A stretch of 64,000 nucleotides of DNA from Myxococcales bacterium (lineage in GTDB: Bacteria > Myxococcota_A > Polyangia > Polyangiales > Ga0077539): the NCBI GenBank assembly GCA_016793325.1, contig JAEUKI010000031.1:186001-250000 (forward strand), in the 5' to 3' direction. The translations under genes were made by a program, and so were the position numbers. The notes under the pieces were generated by a model. That model saw only the letters and a list, made by a program, of their open reading frames with translations. It made no database searches and was not told the origin of the DNA. This document shows, one piece after another, positions 1 to 7,250 of this stretch (the first letter of the stretch is position 1; each line of letters starts with the position of its first letter).

Positions 1-906
1 CGCGAGTCCGTTGTGTGTCGGAGCGACCCACGCAGCGCGCACGAGCTCTTCGCGCCGCTCGCCCCGTCCCCGTAGCGCGAACCACAGGACCGATGTCGTG
101 ACGAACGCGCCTGCGACGGACGCGCCGAGGATCGCGTTGCGTGACGACTCGCGCGCGCTGTCTTGGGCGATGCTCATCTCCGCGCTCCACAGGGTCGCCT
201 CGCGCACCTTCGTCGAGTCGATCGCGTACGAGATCGCCTGCCACGACGCGAGCCCGCCGAGCACGCCGCCGATCCCGAGCGTGACCCAGGGCGCGACGGC
301 GTCGAGGGTCCGGTGTTGATACGTGACCCTGGTTTGCAGCTGCATGAGCGACGAGCTCATCGGAGCGGGGGTCGTCGCGGTCGCGTTTGCGGTGGTGCTC
401 GCGTTTGCGGTGGTGCTGGCGCTCGTGCTCGTCACTGTCGGGGTGGCGCTCGTGGCGGGCTCGGGGCAGCCTGCGCTCGTGCGCTGCGCAGCGGCGCGGT
501 CTTCGTCGGCGACGCGCTGCTCGAGCGTGCGAATCGACGCTTCGATCGCGGCTCTCGCCGCCCCGGCCTCGCGGGTCTCGAGAAAGCGCCGGTACGCGCG
601 GATCGCGTCACGCGGTCTGCCCGCGGCCTCCCACGCGCGCCCTGCGTTGAAGAGCAGCGCGCCCTGTCCGCTCATCTCGAAGACGAGCTCGAACTCGCCG
701 GCGGCCTCGGCGAACCGTCGTTGATCGAAGAACCTCGCGCCCGCACGAAAGTGCGCCCGCGCAAGCTCGTCGCGCTCTGCGCGCGTGAGCTCTTCGCTCT
801 GCTGCGCGCGCGCATCGCGGCTCGCGGCGACCGCGCCGAGCGCGCAAAGCGACACAAGCCACGCGCGCACCGGGCGCGAACGGACCCTCGAGCTCATGCG
901 CGCCAT
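1..906 (-). CDS. Secreted TPR-type protein, C-terminus cut by the left window edge
   Basis: The reading frame is open from an ATG at 906 to base 1, giving 302 codons without a stop. A second in-frame ATG lies at 897. The N-terminus has arginines, a hydrophobic stretch (LVSLCALGAVAA) and an Ala-Gln-Ala-type cleavage site (DARAQQ), so export is likely. Residues about 40-115 form a helical repeat unit typical of TPR proteins (FAEAAGEFELVFEM, LLFNAGRAWEAAGRPRDAI). A Ser/Thr/Ala-rich linker follows. After it come two hydrophobic segments, WVTLGIGGVLGGLASW and AILGASVAGAFVTTSVLWFA, consistent with a membrane hairpin. This TPR + linker + membrane-segment layout is common in hypothetical proteins of myxobacteria. 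It is divergent from the BMP gene with 93 bases between the starts. No specific function can be assigned. Confidence 0.75.
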   Translation of the reverse strand, partial: MARMSSRVRSRPVRAWLVSLCALGAVAASRDARAQQSEELTRAERDELARAHFRAGARFFDQRRFAEAAGEFELVFEMSGQGALLFNAGRAWEAAGRPRDAIRAYRRFLETREAGAARAAIEASIRTLEQRVADEDRAAAQRTSAGCPEPATSATPTVTSTSASTTANASTTANATATTPAPMSSSLMQLQTRVTYQHRTLDAVAPWVTLGIGGVLGGLASWQAISYAIDSTKVREATLWSAEMSIAQDSARESSRNAILGASVAGAFVTTSVLWFALRGRGERREELVRAAWVAPTHNGLA

Positions 907-999
907 CCTATCAAAGCGAGGCGCGCGCATCGTATCGGCGTTTGTCAGCGTGGGCGCTTCGCGGATCGAGGTCATTGGTTGCTATCCTACGCGCTGGCA

Positions 1000-2043
1000 A
1001 TGCGATCTCTTCGTCGGCAGGCCGTCGCCGCGGCAGCGCTGTGCGCAGTGACGTGCGCGCTCCCGGCGCGACGACCGGACCCGACCGCGGCGACGAGCGC
1101 TCCGCCGCGCGGATTGCGCGCCGCGAGGGTGGGGCTCGTCTTCGACGTGGGAGGTCGCGGCGACAAGAGCTTCAACGACGCGGCGTACGCGGGCCTCGCG
1201 CGGGCTCGCGCCGAGCTCGGGGCGATCGTCGAGTACGTCGAGCCCATGGACGCGGACGATCGCGTGTCCGCGTTGAGATTGTTTGGAGCGCGAGGTTTCG
1301 ACCTCGTGATCGGCGTCGGGTACATGTTCTCGCGGGACATCGACGAGGTCGCGCGAGACTACGGGGCGGTGAAGTTCGCGTGCGTGGACTACGCGCCGCC
1401 CGAGCGGGGCGAGCCTCCGGCGAACGTCGTCGGCCTTGGGTTTCGCGAAGAAGAAGGGACGTTTCTCGTTGGCGCCGCGGCCGCGCTCACGTCGCAGAGC
1501 GGGCGCGTGGGGTTCGTCGGGGGGATGGACATTCCGCTCATTCGCAAGTTCGAGCGCGGGTATCGCGCGGGCGTGCGCGCGGTGTGTCCCACGTGTTCGG
1601 TCACGGCGGCGTACGCGGGGAGCACGCCCAACGCGTTTCGCGACCCAGCGCGCGGCGAGGCGCTCGCGAGCGCGCAGTACGCCCAGGGCGTCGACGTGAT
1701 CTTTCACGCGTCCGGAACGACCGGGCACGGCGTCTTCGTCGCCGCGCACAGGCTCCGTCGGTTCGCGATCGGCGTCGACGCGGACCAGTACGACGAGATG
1801 CCAGACGCGGTGCTCACGTCGATGATCAAGCGCGTGGACGTGGCCGTGTTCGACACGATTCGCGCGGTCGCGGGCGGGAGCTTTCCCCGCGGACCGGGGG
1901 GGATGCGGGTGTTCTCGGTGCGGGACGGCGGGATCGACTGGGTCTCGCGTGGCCCGCACGCGCGGCACCTGTCGCCCGCGGTGGTCGATCGCGTCGAAGC
2001 GCTGCGCCGCCAGATCGCCGAGGGTGCGCTCTTTGTACAATGA
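1000..2043 (+). CDS. BMP-family ABC transporter substrate-binding protein
   Basis: This 347-residue protein is of the BMP/Med/PnrA type (basic membrane protein), the periplasmic or lipid-anchored receptors of nucleoside-type ABC importers. The ATG at 1000 is chosen because it gives an export signal (MRSLRRQAVAAAALCAVTC); Cys19 could carry lipid, though the lipobox is weak. The family core follows: VGLVFDVGGRGDKSFND near residues 45-61, FDLVIGVGYMFS, VGFVGGMDIPLIRKFERGY, DVIFHASGTTGHGVF and AIGVDADQYDEMPDAVLTSM. The matching ABC ATPase and permeases lie about 23 kb away (25387-28837) and have no binding protein of their own, so this is a plausible partner (inference). The last few codons and the TGA stop lie inside the left arm of the inverted repeat at 2028-2280, so the natural C-terminus may have been altered by that element. 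Confidence 0.85.
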   Translation: MRSLRRQAVAAAALCAVTCALPARRPDPTAATSAPPRGLRAARVGLVFDVGGRGDKSFNDAAYAGLARARAELGAIVEYVEPMDADDRVSALRLFGARGFDLVIGVGYMFSRDIDEVARDYGAVKFACVDYAPPERGEPPANVVGLGFREEEGTFLVGAAAALTSQSGRVGFVGGMDIPLIRKFERGYRAGVRAVCPTCSVTAAYAGSTPNAFRDPARGEALASAQYAQGVDVIFHASGTTGHGVFVAAHRLRRFAIGVDADQYDEMPDAVLTSMIKRVDVAVFDTIRAVAGGSFPRGPGGMRVFSVRDGGIDWVSRGPHARHLSPAVVDRVEALRRQIAEGALFVQ

Positions 2044-2280
2044 GGGGACGGTGCTCTGATCCTCGCATTTGCAATCGGCCAGCGCACGAATGCGGTAGAT
2101 CAAAAAGGACTCAAAGGTACTTATTGCCAGCACGCGCGCAGGTCACGCGCAACCCACGACGGCGCAATTCGTCACGCTGGCAATAAGTACTCTTTGGTCC
2201 GATACGATTGGACGCAGTAATGAGCAGCTCGATTGCCAAATGTGAGGATCAGAGCACCGTCCCCTCAATGTACAAAGAGC
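2028..2280. repeat. Nested inverted repeat, REP/MITE-like element
   Basis: The outer arms, about 50 bases each (2028-2077 and 2230-2280), are inverted copies with two substitutions and one indel; their core reads GGGGACGGTGCTCTGATCC. A second, inner pair (2107-2131 and 2176-2200) is inverted around the core TACTTATTGCCAGC. About 45 bases of unique sequence lie at the centre. No transposase is encoded. The structure is typical of a non-autonomous palindromic repeat that could fold into a long hairpin. The left arm includes the 3' end of the BMP gene. The right arm stops 15 bases before the end of the convergent amidohydrolase gene, so it may also serve as a bidirectional terminator. Confidence 0.8.
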
Positions 2281-2295
2281 CCTCCCTGCCCGACG

Positions 2296-3156
2296 CTACG
2301 GCGCGAGCTGATCGCGCGCGTCGACGGCGGCGAGCTCGAGCACGAGCTCGTGGCACAAGCGCGAGAGCCACTGCATTCCGTCGCGCTTTCGGTGGAGCGA
2401 GCCTTCGTCCATGTAGAGCGCGCGGCTGAGCTCGATTTGCATCCCGTGGTAGCCGTCGCGCACGCGGCCCCAGCGCGCGGTGGTCGCGCCGCCGCGATAG
2501 GGGTCGTCGTGGCGCACCGAGAGCCCCGCGTTTCGAAAGTGGGCGTCGAGCATCGCGATGAGCGAGGGGTGCGCCGTGCTCTGTCCGCGCGTTCCGGGAA
2601 CGACGTCTGCCCGCCGCACGCGCGTCCCGTCCGGGCCTCGACCGTACGCGGGCATCGAGTGCGCGCTCAGCAAGATCACGAAGCCGAAGATCCCGCGCAG
2701 CTCGTCGAGCCGCTGCGCGAGCGCCCTGTGATACGGCCGGTAGAATCGATCGAGCCGCGCCTCGAACGCCGCGAGCGACAGCGGCGCGCGAAGCACCTTT
2801 CGTCCCTCTGTGCTCTCGCGCCAGATCACGCCCCTCGGCGAGTGATTGCAGAGCGCCGTCGACCCGTGCCGACACGGCGACGTGACTCGATCGGGAACGG
2901 TCAGCGCGTCCACGTCGTCCTCGTCGCGGTTGAGGTCCACGACGTACCGCGAGCACTCCGCGGCGAGGAGCGTCGCGCCCACTTCGTGCGCGTTCGAGAA
3001 GAGCTCGTCGACGTACGCGTCGGCGTCGCGCAGCACATCGCGCGGCTCGCAGTCGAGCTCGCCCTGCAAAGACTCTGGGATCTTGAGCCCCGCGTGCGGA
3101 ACCTCCACCACCAGCGGCGCAGGTCGCCCCCGCGGCAGCACGAGGCGAAACGTCAT
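2296..3156 (-). CDS. N-formylglutamate amidohydrolase family protein
   Basis: This 286-residue protein matches the N-formylglutamate amidohydrolase (HutG/FGase) family, zinc-dependent enzymes that remove formate from N-formylglutamate late in one histidine-degradation route. Recognisable blocks are VVEVPHAGLKIP near the N-terminus, DADAYVDELF, YVVDLNRDEDDVD, ILLSAHSMP, and near the C-terminus DPYRGGATTARWG and GMQIELSRALYMDE. Conserved His, Asp and Glu residues suited to metal binding are present. The length is normal for the family. No other histidine-degradation gene lies in the window, so the physiological substrate could be another N-acyl amino acid. It is six bases downstream of the TSUP permease on the same strand, so the two are probably co-transcribed. 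Confidence 0.87.
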   Translation of the reverse strand: MTFRLVLPRGRPAPLVVEVPHAGLKIPESLQGELDCEPRDVLRDADAYVDELFSNAHEVGATLLAAECSRYVVDLNRDEDDVDALTVPDRVTSPCRHGSTALCNHSPRGVIWRESTEGRKVLRAPLSLAAFEARLDRFYRPYHRALAQRLDELRGIFGFVILLSAHSMPAYGRGPDGTRVRRADVVPGTRGQSTAHPSLIAMLDAHFRNAGLSVRHDDPYRGGATTARWGRVRDGYHGMQIELSRALYMDEGSLHRKRDGMQWLSRLCHELVLELAAVDARDQLAP

Positions 3157-3162
3157 CTGCGC

Positions 3163-3963
3163 CTAGCGTAGCAGGCTCTTCGCGAACAGATATGCAGTGA
3201 TCGCGAGGCCCACCGCGGTGACGCCGCGACGCACGGTCACGGGCGAGACGCGCTGCGCGAGGCGCGCCCCGCTGCGACCTCCCGCGACCGCCGCGAGGGC
3301 CATCACGCCCGCGACAGGGAGCTCTGCGGCGCCCGCGCGCAGAAAGAGCACGACGCCGATGCCGTTGATCACCGCGGCGGCGAGGTTCTTGAGCGCGTTC
3401 ATGCGGTGGATCTCGCGCATCCCGACGAGCGAGAGCGCCGCGAGCATCGCGATTCCGATCCCGGCGCCGAAGTACCCGCCGTACAGCGCGACCACGCACT
3501 GAACGACCACGAGCGCCGCGACCGAGCCCGCGCCGAGCGTGGGCTCGCGCTCGGGTTCGATCGCTTCTCCTTCGCGCGCGGCGCGCCGCCGCGCGAGGAG
3601 CTCTTGGGACGCAAACAGCCCCGTCGCGCCGAGCAGCAGCCACGGAACGAGCTTCGTAAACGTCGAGCTCCCCGCGCGCAGAAGCAGCATCGCGCCGAGC
3701 AGTCCCCCGACGAACGACGGGATCGCCATGATCACGATCGCCCGTGATTGTCCACGCAGATGCGCTCGGTACGACCACGCCGCGGACATCGACCCCGGCA
3801 CGAGCGCGACGGTGCTCGTCGCGTTCGCCGTCAGCGGATCGAGCCCCGCCCCGAGCAACGCGGGAAAGGTCAAGAGGCTCCCGCCCCCCGCGATCGAATT
3901 GACCGCGCCCGCGCAAAACGCCGACGCCACGAGCAGCGCGACACGAGTCGGGGTCCAATCCAA
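3163..3963 (-). CDS. TSUP (TauE/SafE) family membrane permease
   Basis: This 266-residue, very hydrophobic protein has roughly seven or eight membrane segments. The family signature lies at the start (AGAVNSIAGGGSLLTFPALL), followed by the paired motif LTANATSTVALVPGS. The second half repeats the pattern (YGGYFGAGIGIAMLAAL, NALKNLAAAVINGIGVVLF). TSUP proteins export or import small sulfur or organic anions such as sulfite, sulfoacetate or related compounds; the substrate cannot be read from sequence. The start is a TTG at 3963 with an AGAGGT box about ten bases upstream; no ATG fits the conserved N-terminus. The amidohydrolase gene follows directly. The upstream neighbour is a divergent GNAT gene 28 bases away. 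Confidence 0.88.
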   Translation of the reverse strand: MDWTPTRVALLVASAFCAGAVNSIAGGGSLLTFPALLGAGLDPLTANATSTVALVPGSMSAAWSYRAHLRGQSRAIVIMAIPSFVGGLLGAMLLLRAGSSTFTKLVPWLLLGATGLFASQELLARRRAAREGEAIEPEREPTLGAGSVAALVVVQCVVALYGGYFGAGIGIAMLAALSLVGMREIHRMNALKNLAAAVINGIGVVLFLRAGAAELPVAGVMALAAVAGGRSGARLAQRVSPVTVRRGVTAVGLAITAYLFAKSLLR

Positions 3964-3991
3964 AGCGTTCTACCTCTACACTCGCGCCGTC

Positions 3992-4861
3992 ATGACCGAC
4001 GAGAGCGACTCGCTCGATACCACGACCGGCGCAGCAACCGCTGCCGACGACCTCGTCGTCAAAGTGCGGCGACTGCACCGGCGCGACCTCAATCGCGTGT
4101 GGGAGTTTCTCAAGCGCGTGTTTCGCGACGTCAACCGCGAGACGGTCGAGTACCAGCGGCCGCGCACCAAGCAGCGCTTCCTCGACGTGTACGAGCAGCC
4201 TGGAATCGAACAGCTGCTCTTCGAGGTCGAAGGCCCGAAGGGCAAGAGCGACATCGTGGGCTACGCCGAGTGCGCGTTTCAGATTTCGGGCGCCGACAAC
4301 TGGATGAACGAGCGGTACTTCACGCGCCGCGACATGCGTCCGATGTTCGTCGAAGAGCTCGCGGTGTCCCCCGACTACCAAGGCCGCGGCATCGGCAGCT
4401 TCATCCTCGAGCAGCTCGAGCACCTCGCGCGCGTCCGCGGCTGCACGCACCTCGTCCTCGAGGTCGCCGAGAACAACAAGCGCGCGCTGCACTTCTATCG
4501 CGCGCGGCACTTTCAACGACTCGATGCAGCGATCTTCCTCGCGAAGAAGCTCTCGGCCGAGTCCGAGCTGTTGCCCGCGCGCGTCCTCGCAGGCCGCCCC
4601 GAAGAAGGCGAAGACCCCGCGGCGCTCGACGCCGAGGTCGTCGCCGAGGAGAAGATCGTCGTTCCCGTCGCGCCCGGCGAGAAGCCGAAGAAGAAGGCGA
4701 AGAAGAGCGACAAAGAGGGCAAGCGCGGCAAAGACGGCAAGACCGCTGAGCGCGACAAAGAGGCGAAGGGCGCGAAGAGCGCGAAGAGCGGCAAGACTGC
4801 GAAGAGCGACAAGCCCGCGAAGGGCGGCAAGAAGGCGAAGAACGGCAAGCCCGCGGTGTGA
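3992..4861 (+). CDS. GNAT acetyltransferase with lysine-rich histone-H1-like tail
   Basis: Translation from the ATG at 3992 gives 289 residues. Residues about 22-190 form a GNAT N-acetyltransferase domain, with the acetyl-CoA loop VSPDYQGRGIGSFILEQLE and the following strand-helix LVLEVAENNKRALHFYRARHF. A spacer rich in Glu and Ala follows. The last 65 or so residues are almost entirely Lys, Ala, Gly, Ser, Asp and Glu in short K-rich units (KKKAKKSDKEGKRGKDGK and similar), like the tails of bacterial histone-H1-like proteins. The domain suggests acetylation of an amine. The tail suggests binding to DNA, RNA or another polyanion. The combination is inferred, and the substrate is unknown. Longer in-frame starts upstream would run across the divergent permease gene and are rejected. 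Confidence 0.85.
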   Translation: MTDESDSLDTTTGAATAADDLVVKVRRLHRRDLNRVWEFLKRVFRDVNRETVEYQRPRTKQRFLDVYEQPGIEQLLFEVEGPKGKSDIVGYAECAFQISGADNWMNERYFTRRDMRPMFVEELAVSPDYQGRGIGSFILEQLEHLARVRGCTHLVLEVAENNKRALHFYRARHFQRLDAAIFLAKKLSAESELLPARVLAGRPEEGEDPAALDAEVVAEEKIVVPVAPGEKPKKKAKKSDKEGKRGKDGKTAERDKEAKGAKSAKSGKTAKSDKPAKGGKKAKNGKPAV

Positions 4862-4981
4862 TCAGCAGCGGTCCTCACGCGAACGCCAACGCAGCGAATC
4901 GTCTCGTCGGCGCGTTCGTCATCGCAGCCACCGTTGTGCCTGATTATTGACAGGTGTTTCTCGGCACGTAGCGTCGCCGGC

Positions 4982-6052
4982 ATGTCGTGGCAAGACGAGT
5001 TCGTCGCGAGAGTGAAGAAGGGCGCCGAGAAGGGCGATCCCGAGTCGATGTTTCACTACGGAACAAGCTTCGGCAACGACAGTCCGAAGGCGCTTCCGTG
5101 GATCGAGAAGGCCGCTGCTGCAGGTTGGGGCCAGGCGATCTCGACGCTCGGCAGCGCGTGGACGCACGGGACCTACGGAGCTGGCGTCGACATTCCGAAA
5201 GGCATCGCTTACTTCGAAAAGGCGATCGCCGCCGGGGAGACCACTTGGGCTGGACAGCCGCTCGCGAAGCACCTGCAGAAGGCCAAGCTCGCGCTGAAGC
5301 GGTCCGGCGGCCCGCCGGTCGATCCCGTCACGCGGGCGTTCGCGGACGCCAAGCTCACGGGTGAGAAAGAGAAGATCCTCGCGGCACAGTTGCCGTCCGT
5401 GCGCTGGCTCGCCGAAGCGCGAAAGAAGGACGATCTGCCGCTCGGCGCGAGCAAGCTCGGAGGCCGCCCTGATCTGCCGACCGCCGCGACGTGGCCGAAC
5501 GCAAACGGCCGCGCGATGGAACACGTCGCGACGATCGACCTCGCGAGCCTCCCTGCGATCGAGGGCGTCCCCAAGCGATCGGGGCGATTGCTCTTCTTCA
5601 TCGACGCGAAGAACCTCCTCGGCGACGACAAGGGTGCGGGGCCAGCGAGCGCGGTGCTGCACGTCTCCGCGGGCGCCGAGGTCACGCGCGTGAAGGCTCC
5701 CAAGGGCACACAAACATTCAAGCCATCGAGCCTCGCGCCCGTCGTCGAGATGACCATTCCCGCGTTCAATTCGCACGCGTGTGTCGCGCTCGCCTTGGGC
5801 AAGAAGTTCGAGCGGTACTTGGAGTTGCTCCACGCGTGGCCGCGCGCCGACGGAGAGATCCACCGCAGCTTCGGTCACGGCGACGTCGAACACGAGTCGG
5901 ACGAGCCCGAGCCCACGTTGCTGCTCCAAGTCGACTCGTACTCGCACGGCAACATCATGTGGGGCGACGCGGGAAAGCTCTTCTGGTGGATCACTCCCGC
6001 GGACCTGAAGGCCTCGCGCTTCGAGCGTGCGGTGCTGGCTGTGCACTACTGA
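4982..6052 (+). CDS. Sel1-repeat plus DUF1963 (YwqG-like) protein
   Basis: This 356-residue protein has no signal peptide and is probably cytoplasmic. The N-terminal third holds Sel1-type helical repeats (GAEKGDPESMFHYGTSF, ALPWIEKAAAAGWGQAISTLGSAW, GIAYFEKAIAAGE), which usually bind proteins. From about residue 165 it resembles the DUF1963/YwqG family (SKLGGRPDLPTAATWP, LLFFIDAKNL, LLQVDSYSHGNIMWGDAGKLFWWI). That family has no firmly known activity and is often found near immunity and stress genes. The ATG at 4982 is preferred to an upstream in-frame start because it begins directly at the repeat domain. The next gene downstream is a small convergent ORF. Confidence 0.8.
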   Translation: MSWQDEFVARVKKGAEKGDPESMFHYGTSFGNDSPKALPWIEKAAAAGWGQAISTLGSAWTHGTYGAGVDIPKGIAYFEKAIAAGETTWAGQPLAKHLQKAKLALKRSGGPPVDPVTRAFADAKLTGEKEKILAAQLPSVRWLAEARKKDDLPLGASKLGGRPDLPTAATWPNANGRAMEHVATIDLASLPAIEGVPKRSGRLLFFIDAKNLLGDDKGAGPASAVLHVSAGAEVTRVKAPKGTQTFKPSSLAPVVEMTIPAFNSHACVALALGKKFERYLELLHAWPRADGEIHRSFGHGDVEHESDEPEPTLLLQVDSYSHGNIMWGDAGKLFWWITPADLKASRFERAVLAVHY

Positions 6053-6066
6053 GCACGGAGCGGTCG

Positions 6067-6234
6067 TCACTTCGCGAGCGCGCTGGCGATGCGTTCGAGT
6101 CGTGAAGTCGTCGCAGCGACCTTGGCCTTGGCAGCTTCGCGTAGCGCTGGCGGGAGACCGTAGAGCTTCGATCGATTCTTGGCGGGCGGCGTAGTGCCGA
6201 TCGTTTGCTCGGTCTTCTTCGGCTTCTCCACCAT
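6067..6234 (-). CDS. Small basic hypothetical protein
   Basis: This short reading frame from ATG at 6234 to TGA at 6067 codes for 55 residues. It is rich in Lys, Ala, Thr and Arg, with an N-terminus MVEKPKKTEQTIG and a C-terminal amphipathic helix rich in Ala and Arg. The codon third positions are strongly G/C, as in neighbouring genes. It fills the gap between the convergent DUF1963 gene and the FG-GAP gene on the same strand. I do not recognise the family. It may be a real small gene or a chance frame in a GC-rich gap. Confidence 0.45.
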   Translation of the reverse strand: MVEKPKKTEQTIGTTPPAKNRSKLYGLPPALREAAKAKVAATTSRLERIASALAK

Positions 6235-6293
6235 TGCGGATGCTCTCGACGTTCACGGCCACCCGTGATCGCGTGCCCCGCACACTGCCCGCT

Positions 6294-6887
6294 TCAACGC
6301 CGCGCCAACCGCCGCTGCCCGATGACGTTTCGCGAGTACCTCGTGTTGTGCGCGCCCGGCCCGCGGAGCACGTGCATCCCTTCGCGGTCGAAGCGCAGTC
6401 GGTACTCGCAGTGCGCGAAGCGACCGCGGTGCGCCGCCGAGTAGAGCAATCGCACCGTCGCGCCAGCGCTTCCCGCACTCGACACCTCGCCCCAGTTGTA
6501 CGCGCTCTCGAACGGCATCGCTGGAACCGACGCCACCGTCCGCCCGCGCCACGCGCGCTCTCCGTCGCGATAGATCACCACCGCGCCGCGTCCCGCCGTC
6601 GCCGCTGTCGCCGTGCCCGTGTCGTCCACGTCGACGAAGGCCAACAAGTCCGCGTCACCATCGCCATCGAGGTCCGCGCTCTGCCGGTCGACGATCGAAA
6701 CCCCTGCGATCAACGTCGCATCAGGGGACGCGAACGTCCCTTCTTGCGTGAGGGGAAGCGCGATCGAGGGCGTCGGAGCGTTCGCGCGGGCGAGGGGAGT
6801 CGCTTGCGCGTGGGCGGTGTTCGAGAGGGCGAGCGCGCTCACCGCGACCGCGGAGGCGAGGACCCTGTCGAAGCGGAGCGTCGTCAT
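6294..6887 (-). CDS. Secreted FG-GAP/VCBS-like protein
   Basis: The ATG at 6887 gives a 197-residue protein with a clear signal peptide (VLASAVAVSALALSNTAHA before Gln). Upstream in-frame starts would add a 60-residue non-signal extension and are rejected. The mature protein carries one calcium-binding FG-GAP-like motif, SADLDGDGDADLLAFVD, around residue 75, followed by beta-strand-rich sequence. FG-GAP repeats normally build beta-propellers in surface or secreted proteins. Here only one clear unit is visible, so the protein is probably a single small beta domain. No function can be given. The gene stands alone on the minus strand, with 363 bases to the next gene upstream. Confidence 0.7.
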   Translation of the reverse strand: MTTLRFDRVLASAVAVSALALSNTAHAQATPLARANAPTPSIALPLTQEGTFASPDATLIAGVSIVDRQSADLDGDGDADLLAFVDVDDTGTATAATAGRGAVVIYRDGERAWRGRTVASVPAMPFESAYNWGEVSSAGSAGATVRLLYSAAHRGRFAHCEYRLRFDREGMHVLRGPGAHNTRYSRNVIGQRRLARR

Positions 6888-7250
6888 GACCGTGTTTCGA
6901 ACGGTGGAGCAACGGCCGTGCCCGAGACACTTTTCTGCGCGAAACCAATGTTTCGTCTCCATCGCTCCGTCGGTCGTGTGTCTCGCCGACCACGCGCGGT
7001 GTGCGCCCGCAGCCTCAGCGATGCCGCCTGCGCACTGCCTCGACGATCCACCGCACTCGCGCAGCACAGGACTCGCGACCCGCGCACTCTACGGCCTCGC
7101 CCCCGATGAAATCGTGTGTCGCTATACCCAGTAGAGCGACGCCCTCCATCGCCGCGCCGCTGTGAACGCGCGTCGCATCGCTGCGAACGTTTGTTCGCGA
7201 CCGCGACAGCGCGTTCACACTGCGCATCCCCGCTCGCGCGTGCGCGCCGC
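6888..7250. other. Intergenic region without a recognised gene
   Basis: These 363 bases separate the FG-GAP gene start from the hppA stop, both on the minus strand. Frames crossing the region have no family likeness. The part nearest hppA (7161-7220) holds the hairpin described separately. The rest probably carries the promoter of the FG-GAP gene, but I can point to no clear -35/-10 pair. Confidence 0.5.
7161..7220 (-). terminator. Probable hairpin terminator after hppA
   Basis: The outer arms TGTGAACGCGC (from 7161) and GCGCGTTCACA (ending near 7219) are inverted copies. Inside them is a tight second hairpin, CGAAC-GTTT-GTTCG, around 7184-7197. The structure starts about 30 bases past the hppA stop codon on the minus strand. 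There is no U-run, so if it terminates transcription it is not a canonical intrinsic terminator; it may instead stabilise the mRNA 3' end. Confidence 0.45.

Noticed and set aside
163..999. Long upstream part of the plus-strand frame that ends in the BMP gene
   Set aside because: It runs through the secreted TPR gene on the opposite strand and has Arg/Gly/Ala shadow composition. The signal peptide begins at 1000.
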